From NCBI GenBank assembly GCA_903924465.1, contig CAIYBN010000044.1, positions 1 to 36,807 of the forward strand: DNA of 36,807 nucleotides. Reading direction: 5' to 3'. This DNA is from an uncultured Myxococcales bacterium (GTDB lineage Bacteria > Myxococcota_A > UBA9042). The notes beneath the pieces were generated by a model, which was given only the letters and a program-made list of their open reading frames with translations, had not been told where the DNA came from and ran no database searches. Shown here piece after piece: positions 14,974 to 22,832 of the stretch. The stretch's first letter is position 1. Each line of letters starts with the position of its first letter. Made by a program: the position numbers and the translations under genes.

Positions 14974-17364
14974 TCACGGCGTTGCGGGCGTGTTCACGCT
15001 CTCGACGAACGCGCGACACGGCTGACCGCGCAGCGACGGGCAGGGCGGCAGCAGCGCGGTCGACGGAACCACGCTTCCGGCCAGCACGGGCAGCGCCAGA
15101 CTGGACGGATAGGTCGAGGAATGCGCCACGTCGTAGGTCACCGGGTGCGGGAACTTCAGCAGGTCGAAACGCCACTCCGCGCGGCTGTCGCCAGGCGTGT
15201 CGATGGTGATGCGAATCCGGGAGCCTTTGCGGAATGCATGACCGAAGCCAGCGATGGCCACACGGACTTTCTGCCAAGTGCCGGTCGCGAGCGGCGCCAC
15301 ATCGTCGTGCAAAAGCGACGGTTCCGGAAACAACTCCGTCGACGCCGCCGTCAGCTTGCGGAAACTGGCGCGCAACCAGCCGCTCTGGACATAGCGCTCC
15401 TGACCGTCGGCGCGAATCTCGGTCAGATTGACCTCGATGTCGGCGTCCGTCACGTCCGCGGCCAGGCTGCGGATCCAGAAATCGACGCTGCCGGTGCCCA
15501 TCATCATCAGGTCGTTGGCCAGCGGCGCGGAGGTGAAGCCGACTTCGTGAACTGCGGTCGGAATCAGCCAGTTGTAGTCCGGCTTCGTGCTCCACAGGCC
15601 GCCTTTGGGACCCATGATGCCGCGATCGCCCGCCGTGGGATCAAGCTCAAAGGTCGAGGCCGCATCCGTCGCCGTCGGCGGCGTGTCGGCGAGCGACGCG
15701 TCCGGTTGAAAATACCAGCGCTGCGCCACGGTTTCCTTCGGCGGCCACTGCGAGAAATTCAACTCAAAGTTCGCATGCGGCGCGCCAACCGGGTCCGTCG
15801 CGCCGTCCTCCGCGTAGTAGTGCACCTCAGGCTCCGCCTCCCACTTCGCCTTGGCTTCCTCCCAAGTGTTCACGGCGGTCCAGCGATCCGGCGGCAGCGG
15901 CACGGCGACGCCGTACACCTGCTGCGTCAGCTGCGGCGCCAGCACGCCCATCAAACCGGCAACCGTCGGCTTCTGGTGGGCGACGTAAATGTCCAGGAAC
16001 GCCTTCCACTCGACGAGCACTTGCGGCGCAAAACCGTCGGCATGCACGCCGTTGTAGACCGAAAACCGCCGATTCGGCGCCGACGTGAACTTGTCCAGCA
16101 ACGTCACGAAGAACGGCCCGGTTTGTTCGTCCTGCCACGCACCGGCGAGGAAGACCGGCACGTTGATTTGATTGACCCATTTGGTCGGATTCAACGGATC
16201 GATGGTCGCAGGATCGTAGTACGCGGAATTCTTGGCCTGATCGACGTTGTTGACTCGGCAATCGTGCAAAAGCTGATTTTCCTTGCAAATCAGATCGCCA
16301 CCGTCGACCCGGCCTTGTTCCCAACCTTGACCGTACGGCGCGGCGCGGTTGTAGACCTGGTTGATCCAGTTCAGTGCGAAACCGCTGTTCAGGATGCCGC
16401 CCGGCACCAGCGTCGTCACCGTGTTGCCGATGACGCTCAGCGGCGTGATCGCGGCCAGGCTCGGCGGTTGCGTCTTGGCGACGAACAGCTGCGTGATGCC
16501 CGGATACGACAAGCCGGTCATGCCGACCTTGTGAAAGGCGACCCAAGGCTGCGCGGCGACGGTCTCGATGATGTCGTAGCCGTCGAGGAGTTGCATCGTC
16601 TCAAAGTAGTCGTACGCGCCGCCGGAGCAGCCCGTGCCGCGGATGTTGACGCTGACGGTGGCGTAGCCAAAGACGGCGGCGATCATCGCGCTGGCGTCCG
16701 ATGGCGAGTTGCACAGGACCGGAATGGTGTCGCAGAGGCTGAGAAGGTCGCCGCTGACCATGGCCTTGCCGGGCCGGCCGGGATCGTAGCCGGAGTAGTT
16801 GACGATGGTCGGGTAGGGCCCGTCAGTCGCCGGTCCAGGCAGCGTGGCGAAGTACGCCAAGGTCGTGCCGTCGCGCGTGGTGATGTAGCCGTTGCCTGGC
16901 GTGATGACCTGTGAAGCGTAGAACGATTGTGGCGGCAGGCTGGCGTCGGCCGCGAGGACGTCCACAGCGCCAGAATACCGCGCAGGTGTCAGCCCCACGG
17001 TGTAGACACGATAGCTCTTGCCCGGCGCGACCTTGCGAAACACGAAACTGCCGAGGTGATCCGCTACGCCGGTCGCCACGCTCTTGCCGCTGGCGTCATG
17101 CACCTCCAGCTTGAGGCCCGGATCCGCGTGCGAAAGGAAGATCTGCTCGACGCCACCGCGCACGGTGTAGGTCGCATCACCGGGATCGCTGACCACGTCG
17201 CTGCCGCCTGCGTCCACGCCGCTGCTGCCATCAGCCGCATCCGTCGCGCTCGCGGTATCTCCCGCGTCGTCGGCAACGTCGTCGGTCGTCGCTGCAGCTA
17301 TCGTCGTGCCACAGCTGGCCAGAAGCAGCGCCAACGCCACTTGGAAAAGAACGTTCAACTTCAT
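14974..17364 (-). CDS. S15 / CocE-NonD family hydrolase lipoprotein
   Basis: A 796-residue exported enzyme. MKLNVLFQVALALLLASC gives a lipobox with Cys18, followed by an Asp/Ala/Ser linker to about residue 65. About 66-125 look like a carboxypeptidase-regulatory-type beta-sandwich. An alpha/beta hydrolase follows, with IRGTGCSGG (242-250) as oxyanion region and the nucleophile Ser286 in GLSYPG. A candidate catalytic His is in NGVHADG. The C-terminal third (about 560-796) is the beta-sandwich of X-Pro dipeptidyl-peptidase C-terminal type. Family members cleave prolyl peptides, esters or acyl groups; the substrate cannot be told. AGGA lies eight bases before the ATG at 17364, and the lipobox supports this start. 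It is 96 bases downstream of the outer-membrane barrel gene. Confidence 0.9.
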   Translation of the reverse strand: MKLNVLFQVALALLLASCGTTIAAATTDDVADDAGDTASATDAADGSSGVDAGGSDVVSDPGDATYTVRGGVEQIFLSHADPGLKLEVHDASGKSVATGVADHLGSFVFRKVAPGKSYRVYTVGLTPARYSGAVDVLAADASLPPQSFYASQVITPGNGYITTRDGTTLAYFATLPGPATDGPYPTIVNYSGYDPGRPGKAMVSGDLLSLCDTIPVLCNSPSDASAMIAAVFGYATVSVNIRGTGCSGGAYDYFETMQLLDGYDIIETVAAQPWVAFHKVGMTGLSYPGITQLFVAKTQPPSLAAITPLSVIGNTVTTLVPGGILNSGFALNWINQVYNRAAPYGQGWEQGRVDGGDLICKENQLLHDCRVNNVDQAKNSAYYDPATIDPLNPTKWVNQINVPVFLAGAWQDEQTGPFFVTLLDKFTSAPNRRFSVYNGVHADGFAPQVLVEWKAFLDIYVAHQKPTVAGLMGVLAPQLTQQVYGVAVPLPPDRWTAVNTWEEAKAKWEAEPEVHYYAEDGATDPVGAPHANFELNFSQWPPKETVAQRWYFQPDASLADTPPTATDAASTFELDPTAGDRGIMGPKGGLWSTKPDYNWLIPTAVHEVGFTSAPLANDLMMMGTGSVDFWIRSLAADVTDADIEVNLTEIRADGQERYVQSGWLRASFRKLTAASTELFPEPSLLHDDVAPLATGTWQKVRVAIAGFGHAFRKGSRIRITIDTPGDSRAEWRFDLLKFPHPVTYDVAHSSTYPSSLALPVLAGSVVPSTALLPPCPSLRGQPCRAFVESVNTPATP

Positions 17365-17460
17365 GGGATCGGTCCTGTGCAATTGGCCCCGAAATGGCCT
17401 CGCATGCGACGAGGCTAGCGGCGCCATGCGCAAACTGCAAGTCATCATTTTGGCTGTTCA

Positions 17461-18231
17461 TCAGTGCTTGGGCAGGAAGGCAAATCGCGGGGCGTAGCCC
17501 AATTCCAGTCCGACCACGCGCCCGGAGTCCTGCCAGCCGCCCATGACGCCGACGCGCGTCGAGCCCCACTTGCCGACGTCCAGTTCCAGATCCACCGTCG
17601 CGACGGCGTCCACATTGCCTTCGCCGTGCAAGGTGAACGCCAGCGACGGCGCGATGTCCCAGTCGTCGTTCAGGTCGAAGCTCCAGTCCAGGCCCGCCAG
17701 CGCGCCCACCGGGCGATGGAACGTGTTGACGTCCTGCGGGTCGATGAAGCCGCCAAGGCTCACGACTCCCTGCCAATGCAACGCGCGGATGCTCGTCATC
17801 GCCAGGGCCTGGTAGCCGAAGCCCCAGGTGTTGGGCATCACGGCGAAGCGCGGTCCTTGCTGCACGCCAAACGCCCAAGCCTCGGTTTTGCCATGCTGAT
17901 CCCAAATCATGTGCTTGCCGGAAATCCACAACTGGTCCTGCGCCAGCCACTGACCGGTCGCCAGATCCATGCCCGCCTGCGCATCCAGATCCAGCTCCAG
18001 ACGCCGGCTGATGCCCAGATCCAGAGCGAAATCAGGCACAACGATATTGCTGGCATCGCCGGTTCGCAGGATCCCGACGCGCGTATCCAGCTCCGCGTCG
18101 CCGGCTTCTTCCATGTCCAAATCTTTGGGAAAAAACGTCGCACGCCGCCGCGCCGCTTCGCTGGAAACGGGCAGCAGCAGCAGACCGGCGAGGATCAGCC
18201 ACAGCCGCGGCGAGCGCGCAAACGGCCACAT
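17461..18231 (-). CDS. predicted outer-membrane beta-barrel protein
   Basis: A 256-residue exported protein. The signal peptide MWPFARSPRLWLILAGLLLL ends near SSEA-ARRR. The mature chain is a series of amphipathic strands with alternating polar and aromatic residues (LDLGISRRLELDLDAQAG, WSFDLNDDWDIAPSLAFT, VATVDLELDVGKWGS), as in small porin-like or transporter-type barrels. It ends in YAPRFAFLPKH rather than a terminal aromatic. The ATG at 18231 lies three bases after the DUF1993 stop, with no ribosome site, so translation probably depends on reinitiation. The role is unknown. Its closeness to DUF1993 and to the B12 operon suggests a joint transcript only. Confidence 0.8.
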   Translation of the reverse strand: MWPFARSPRLWLILAGLLLLPVSSEAARRRATFFPKDLDMEEAGDAELDTRVGILRTGDASNIVVPDFALDLGISRRLELDLDAQAGMDLATGQWLAQDQLWISGKHMIWDQHGKTEAWAFGVQQGPRFAVMPNTWGFGYQALAMTSIRALHWQGVVSLGGFIDPQDVNTFHRPVGALAGLDWSFDLNDDWDIAPSLAFTLHGEGNVDAVATVDLELDVGKWGSTRVGVMGGWQDSGRVVGLELGYAPRFAFLPKH

Positions 18232-18234
18232 CGG

Positions 18235-18750
18235 CTAGGCGGGGCGATCGAACTGTTGCAATTCGCCGAGATAGTCGTTCTTGCCCAGGTCCACGCCGCC
18301 TTTGCGCAGCAGGTCGTAGGCTGTCGTGACGTGGAAAAAGAAATTCGGCACGTAGCGTGCGAGCAGCGCTTCCTGAGCGTACATGGCCTTTTGCGGCGGA
18401 TACGGAATCGGCACGATGGTCGTAGCGGTCGTGTTGGCGAAGTCGTCCGGGGTGAACGTCGCCAGGTAATCGCGACACTTCTGGACGCGGGCGCGCAGGT
18501 CGGCAAACGTCGCCTCGCTGTCCTCGTGTTTCGGCGCCTGCTGCCCCGACATCGCCGCCGCCGCGCCTTTGGCTCCGTCACACGCAATGCGAATCTGCGC
18601 CGTGAACGGCAGCATGTCCGGTGCGAGGCGGGCAGTCAGGAAATTGTCCGGACTGAACTTGCGCGCTTCCGCGTACTTCTCCGCCTTGGCGAGGATCGCG
18701 TCCAGATTGCCGAGGCTCTTGTGAAATTGCTGAATGATCTCAAAATACAT
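18235..18750 (-). CDS. DUF1993 family protein
   Basis: A 171-residue soluble protein with the family's N-terminus MYFEIIQQFHKSLGNLDAIL, the KFSPDNFLTARLAPDMLPFT segment, and the C-terminal FFFHVTTAYDLLRKGGVDLG. The fold is expected to be a DinB-like four-helix bundle. DUF1993 proteins have no proven biochemical role. AGGAGA stands about six bases before the ATG at 18750, which rules out the longer in-frame start at 18801. It follows the BtuCD fusion gene by 57 bases and is directly followed by the outer-membrane barrel gene, so it may lie at the end of the B12 transcript. No metal-binding role is claimed. Confidence 0.92.
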   Translation of the reverse strand: MYFEIIQQFHKSLGNLDAILAKAEKYAEARKFSPDNFLTARLAPDMLPFTAQIRIACDGAKGAAAAMSGQQAPKHEDSEATFADLRARVQKCRDYLATFTPDDFANTTATTIVPIPYPPQKAMYAQEALLARYVPNFFFHVTTAYDLLRKGGVDLGKNDYLGELQQFDRPA

Positions 18751-18807
18751 GAAGTTTCTCCTGGGTGGTGCAATCAAACGGCTTGGAATTTGCGCGGGCA
18801 ACGCGGG

Positions 18808-20634
18808 TCAATCTGGCCAGTGCAGCCCGGCCAACTCGCTGATGTCTGGGCCGAACGCCTCTTCCAACGCGGTACGCAGCGCCGGAGTGTGTGGCGTCAG
18901 CGGACCAACCGCAAGACCTTTGTGCAGGACAAGCAGGACGTCTGCGTGACGCGTCGCCAGTCGCAGGTCGTGCACCGCCGCCATCACCAGGCGATTCTGG
19001 GCGTGGGCGACATCGGCCAGCATGGCCAGCATTTGCTCGGCTTGCGGCAAGTCCAGGGACGCGGACGGTTCGTCGAGCAGCACCACTTCGGCTTCGCGCG
19101 CCAGGACCATCGCCACAAAGGCGCGTTGGAGCTGGCCGCCGGAAAGCGTTGCGCACGGCTTTGTGGCTCGGTCCGCGAGTTGACACTGGACGAGCGCCCG
19201 GTCCACCGCGGCCCGATCCTCCGGCGGCAGGTCGGACCGCCAGGGCTGTTGGGCAAGGAATGCGGTCCGGCCCAGCGCCACCAATGCTTGGACGGTCAGG
19301 CCTGGCTCAGCGCGCGGATCCTGCGGCAGAAAGCTGACGTGATCCGGCGCGCGCGTCGCCCGTGCGCGCGTCTGCCCGTGGTCGAGCACGAGCCCGGAAG
19401 TCGGCGGCGCCACGCCCGCCAGCACGCGCAGCAACGTCGATTTCCCTGCGCCGTTGGCGCCGACGACCAGCACCAACTGGCCGAGCGGCAGGTCAAGTTG
19501 CACATCGTGCAAGGTCGGCTCGCTTTGGCCGGAATGTTGCAGGAGCAGGGCGCGGCTCGAAAGCGCGGCGTCGGTCGGCTTGGCGAGCGGCACCGGACCG
19601 GCACCCGGCGTCGATTCGCGTCGATGGAGGCCCAGCAGCACGACCAGGACTGGCGCACCGGCGAGCGCGGTCAGGATCCCGACCGGCAGCTCCGCCGGCG
19701 CCACGAGCACGCGCGCGAGGGCATCGCACAGCATCAGAAACGCGGCACCGAACAGGGCGGCGCCGGGCAACAGCGCCCGGTGATCGCGGCCCAGCCAACC
19801 GCGCAGCGCGTGTGGCACCAGAAGGCCAACGAAACCAATGATTCCGCCCAGCGAAACAGCGATAGCCGCCAGCGCGCTTGACCACCACAGGGCGTGCTTG
19901 GCCAGTCTTGCCTCGTCCACGCCGAGCCCGCGTGCCGCATCGCTGCCAAGCCCCAGCGCGTTCAGGCCCGCCGCCGCGCGCAGCGACCACAGAACAGCCA
20001 TCACCAGCAGCGCGGTCATCGGCACAGCGAGTCGCCAATCGGGCAGGGACACGCCGCCCATCAGCCAGAGCGTCGCGGCACGAAGGCGCATATCACTGAA
20101 TTGGTAAAGCAAAAACGACGTCGCGGCGCCAGCGAAAGCAGTCAGAACCAAGCCCGCCAGCAGCACGCGCTCTGGACGCAACGGACCACCGGCACGGGCG
20201 ATGGCAAAAGCCAGTGAGACCGCCGCCAACGCGCCGCCAAACGCCGCAAGAGGCTGAAGCCACGGCAGGACCTGCTCAAACGGCAGCGCCAGCAGACCGC
20301 AGAGCCACGCGGTCAGGGGCGCGGCCAAAACGGCGGCTGTCGTCGCACCAGCGCTCGTGCCCACCAGATAGGGATCAGCCACCGGATTGCGTGTTGCGGC
20401 TTGCAGCAGCACGCCCGACACCGACAGCGACGCACCGACCAGCAGGGCCGCAAAGGCGCGGGGCAGCCTGACATCGCGCAGAATCGCCAGGGCCACGGCG
20501 TCGCCGTCGTGGGCCTGCCGCAGCAACGTCCAGATGGGCGTGTGACCCGCGCCCAGCGACAGCGTCACGGCCGCGGCCAGCAGCACGGCCGCCAGTCCCA
20601 GAAACCACGCGTGGGTTGGACGGGAAATCACCAC
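18808..20634 (-). CDS. btuCD: fused B12-type ABC importer, permease plus ATPase
   Basis: A 608-residue single chain. Residues 1-345 are a FecCD/BtuC-type permease with about ten helices and the family blocks RLPRAFAALLVGASLSVSG, RNPLADP-like RNPVADPYLVG and GIIGFVGLLVPH. Residues about 355-608 are the ATPase: Walker A GANGAGKST (392-400), signature LSGGQ (497-501), Walker B VVLLDEP (517-523), and the switch His in AAVHD. BtuC and BtuD are normally separate; here a Pro/Ala linker (about 340-360) joins them. Translation starts at GTG 20634, with TAGGAAG upstream and only nine bases after the btuF-like stop; an out-of-frame ATG at 20636 is a trap. It imports cobalamin delivered by the BtuF-like protein across the inner membrane. 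Confidence 0.93.
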   Translation of the reverse strand: MVISRPTHAWFLGLAAVLLAAAVTLSLGAGHTPIWTLLRQAHDGDAVALAILRDVRLPRAFAALLVGASLSVSGVLLQAATRNPVADPYLVGTSAGATTAAVLAAPLTAWLCGLLALPFEQVLPWLQPLAAFGGALAAVSLAFAIARAGGPLRPERVLLAGLVLTAFAGAATSFLLYQFSDMRLRAATLWLMGGVSLPDWRLAVPMTALLVMAVLWSLRAAAGLNALGLGSDAARGLGVDEARLAKHALWWSSALAAIAVSLGGIIGFVGLLVPHALRGWLGRDHRALLPGAALFGAAFLMLCDALARVLVAPAELPVGILTALAGAPVLVVLLGLHRRESTPGAGPVPLAKPTDAALSSRALLLQHSGQSEPTLHDVQLDLPLGQLVLVVGANGAGKSTLLRVLAGVAPPTSGLVLDHGQTRARATRAPDHVSFLPQDPRAEPGLTVQALVALGRTAFLAQQPWRSDLPPEDRAAVDRALVQCQLADRATKPCATLSGGQLQRAFVAMVLAREAEVVLLDEPSASLDLPQAEQMLAMLADVAHAQNRLVMAAVHDLRLATRHADVLLVLHKGLAVGPLTPHTPALRTALEEAFGPDISELAGLHWPD

Positions 20635-20643
20635 ATGAACTTC

Positions 20644-21609
20644 CTACAACGGCGCGAAAATGGCCAGATCCAGCAGCGCGGTTGGGTGCAGTAACCGGGC
20701 GATTTCCTCGACCCCCAGCGCCAGACGCGGGCCGGGACGTGCGACCAGATCGGTATGCAGCCCGAAGACTTGCCCACCGCGCACCGCGCGCAACAGCGCC
20801 ATCGTCGGCCGATGGCGCACGGTCTCCAGCGACTGCGGCTGGTCCTGCACGTCCGCGTCGCCCAGCAGCACCACGTCGGGGTCAGCGGTCAACACTGCTT
20901 CCGGAGAGACCTGAAACCATTCGCGTGGTTCGGTGGCAAAAATGTTCAAGCCCCCGGCCCGCGTGAGCACTTCGTGGCCGAAAGTGGCTTGGCCGATGGT
21001 ATACGGCTGTCCGCCGATGCCCGAATCCATTTCATAAAACACGGTTGGCGATGTAGTGCCTTGCAGATGCGTCTCAATCACCTTGATTCGATTGTCAAAA
21101 GACTCGGCGAGTGCTTCGCCATTCTGACGCCGGCCGCACGCCATTCCGACGGAGCGCAGCGTCTGCGTGACTTCCGCGAGATGCTTGGGCGCAAAAGCGA
21201 GCCATGGCACGTGGGCCGCATCCAGCGCGGCCGCCAACGCCGGTGGTGGAAAATTGGTCAGCACGAGGTCCGGACGGACGGAAAGAATCGCCTCTGCGCT
21301 CGGCGAAAAGCCTTGCACGGCAGGGAGCGCTCGTGCTTCTGGCGGGTAGTCGCTCCAGCCATCGCGCAGCACGATGCGGTCACCGCAGCCAACGGCGAAG
21401 AGCGTCTCCGTCAACGCTGGCGATAGCGAAACGATGCGTTGCGCGCGGCCAGTGAAAGTCACTGCATGACCGCGTTGGTCCACCACGGTCCCTGGACCGT
21501 TGGCGTCCGGAACGGTTGATGTCGATAAAGTCAATGCAGCATGAGCAGTTGTTGGCGATGAACGCGTGCAGCTGATCATGAAAAGTAGAATAACAGCTTG
21601 CCATCGCAT
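20644..21609 (-). CDS. btuF: BtuF-like cobalamin-binding lipoprotein
   Basis: A 321-residue class III substrate-binding protein. MRWQAVILLFMISC places a lipobox Cys at 14, so it is lipid-anchored in the periplasmic space. The body shows the helical-backbone-type fold motifs RIVSLSPALTETLFAVGCGD, SAEAILSVRPDLVL and the late ADPDVVLLGD, as in BtuF/HutB-type proteins. The ATG at 21609 shares one base with the TGA of the upstream propeller gene (TGATG), a coupling junction. The riboswitch and the fused transporter next to it make cobalamin the most likely ligand; haem or siderophore binding cannot be ruled out from sequence alone. Confidence 0.92.
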   Translation of the reverse strand: MRWQAVILLFMISCTRSSPTTAHAALTLSTSTVPDANGPGTVVDQRGHAVTFTGRAQRIVSLSPALTETLFAVGCGDRIVLRDGWSDYPPEARALPAVQGFSPSAEAILSVRPDLVLTNFPPPALAAALDAAHVPWLAFAPKHLAEVTQTLRSVGMACGRRQNGEALAESFDNRIKVIETHLQGTTSPTVFYEMDSGIGGQPYTIGQATFGHEVLTRAGGLNIFATEPREWFQVSPEAVLTADPDVVLLGDADVQDQPQSLETVRHRPTMALLRAVRGGQVFGLHTDLVARPGPRLALGVEEIARLLHPTALLDLAIFAPL

Positions 21610-22832
21610 CAGAAAACTCCAAAATCGATGGCGCCGAGGCCGCCGGGGTTGCTGACCAACGCCGGGAGTTCGACCGTGCTGGCTGCCGAGAGTTCGAAGA
21701 CGCGAACATCGCCTGCGACGTTGTTGCGGTCGCCGACGAGGATGCGATGCGTTGCTGCGTTGGCGTGGAAGCCGCTGATGGTGAATGGTCCGCTGCCTTC
21801 GCCGACCTGGACGGGTGCGCCGCCCGTGAGTTCGAAGCGCCAGATGCGGTCGGGCGTGCCGGAATCGGGCTCGCCGGGCGTGATGACGAGGCAGTGACCG
21901 CCGGGCAAGCACGCCACGTCGCGGCCGAGTGTCGTTGCACCGCCGAAGTCCTTGGCGCGAAAGGGCACAGCCACCGTGGCGGTCGGGTCAGCAGGCGCCA
22001 AAACCGCCATGCCAGCGAACGTCCCTTGCTGGGCTTTGTCCGAGTATGCACCAGGGCAAACGGCGACGAGTTGCTGTGAGTCGGCCAGCCAGACCATTTC
22101 AATGCAATTCTTGATATTTTGCATATCAATCGTTTGAACGACAAGATCTTTTGTTGTATCGATGACGACGATTCGCGCCGGACCCTGATGGCCAAAATCG
22201 TTCGCCAACGACTGCAACGGCACCCAGACCTGGTTGCCGATCTTCACCGCCCGACTCCCCGCCGCAACCAGTCCAGGCTCCGACGCAAACGGCGCGAGGT
22301 CGACACGCCCCAGCAGCTTGCCGTCGCTCGGATCGACGATCAGCACGTCATCGCCTTCGTCGAGGTCTGCCAGGTTCGCGGTCGGCTGCGGATTGCGCTT
22401 CATGCGGATGACGTACATCTTGTGCGCGTCGATCGGCACCGCATCTTGCGGATTGCTGTAAAACCCAGTGCTCACGGGGATTTGCTGGATCGCACGGGTT
22501 GCGGGATCCCAGAAGCTGATTACGGAGGAACCGCGATCGATCACGACGATGCGGCCATCGCCAAGCGGCGTCTGGCCCAACGCAGCGTCGCCGGAAAGCG
22601 CCGTCGTGGCGGAGGAAACTTCGGAGCCGGAATGCCACAAGGCGGCGCCGATCCGCTGCTGCGAATCGGCGGCGAGCAGCGACAGCGCGGAACTTTGGTA
22701 GTCAGAACCGAGCACGGCGAGGCGATTGCCGATGGCTGGCAACGCGGCCTCGTACCCCACATCGGCATTGGGCGCGCGGGTGTCGTCTGCACAGGCGACG
22801 AGCCACGCGCACGCGACGATGGACCATTTCAT
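21609..22832 (-). CDS. beta-propeller lipoprotein in the B12 operon (possible BtuG analogue)
   Basis: A 407-residue lipoprotein. MKWSIVACAWLVAC gives a lipobox with Cys14. The rest reads as YncE-like propeller blades: GNRLAVLGSD, GRIVVIDRGSSVISFWDP, DVLIVDPSDGKLLGRVDL, ARIVVIDTTKDLVVQTIDM, and RILVGDRNNVAGDVRVFEL. It starts in an ATGA overlap with the receptor gene's stop and ends in TGATG with btuF, so it is made together with both. In Bacteroides, the surface propeller BtuG caps BtuB and binds cobalamin very tightly; size and gene position here are similar. Homology to BtuG is not proven; many propellers look alike. It could instead be a general scaffold. Confidence 0.88.
   Translation of the reverse strand: MKWSIVACAWLVACADDTRAPNADVGYEAALPAIGNRLAVLGSDYQSSALSLLAADSQQRIGAALWHSGSEVSSATTALSGDAALGQTPLGDGRIVVIDRGSSVISFWDPATRAIQQIPVSTGFYSNPQDAVPIDAHKMYVIRMKRNPQPTANLADLDEGDDVLIVDPSDGKLLGRVDLAPFASEPGLVAAGSRAVKIGNQVWVPLQSLANDFGHQGPARIVVIDTTKDLVVQTIDMQNIKNCIEMVWLADSQQLVAVCPGAYSDKAQQGTFAGMAVLAPADPTATVAVPFRAKDFGGATTLGRDVACLPGGHCLVITPGEPDSGTPDRIWRFELTGGAPVQVGEGSGPFTISGFHANAATHRILVGDRNNVAGDVRVFELSAASTVELPALVSNPGGLGAIDFGVF

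Noticed and set aside
14938..16914. 658-codon plus-strand open frame over the S15-type hydrolase
   Set aside because: Shadow frame rich in Arg and Val; the minus-strand frame contains the lipobox and the GLSYPG nucleophile.
17464..19881. 805-codon plus-strand open frame over the barrel, DUF1993 and btuCD genes
   Set aside because: Arg/Gln/His-rich shadow of three recognisable minus-strand genes; no start signal or domain.
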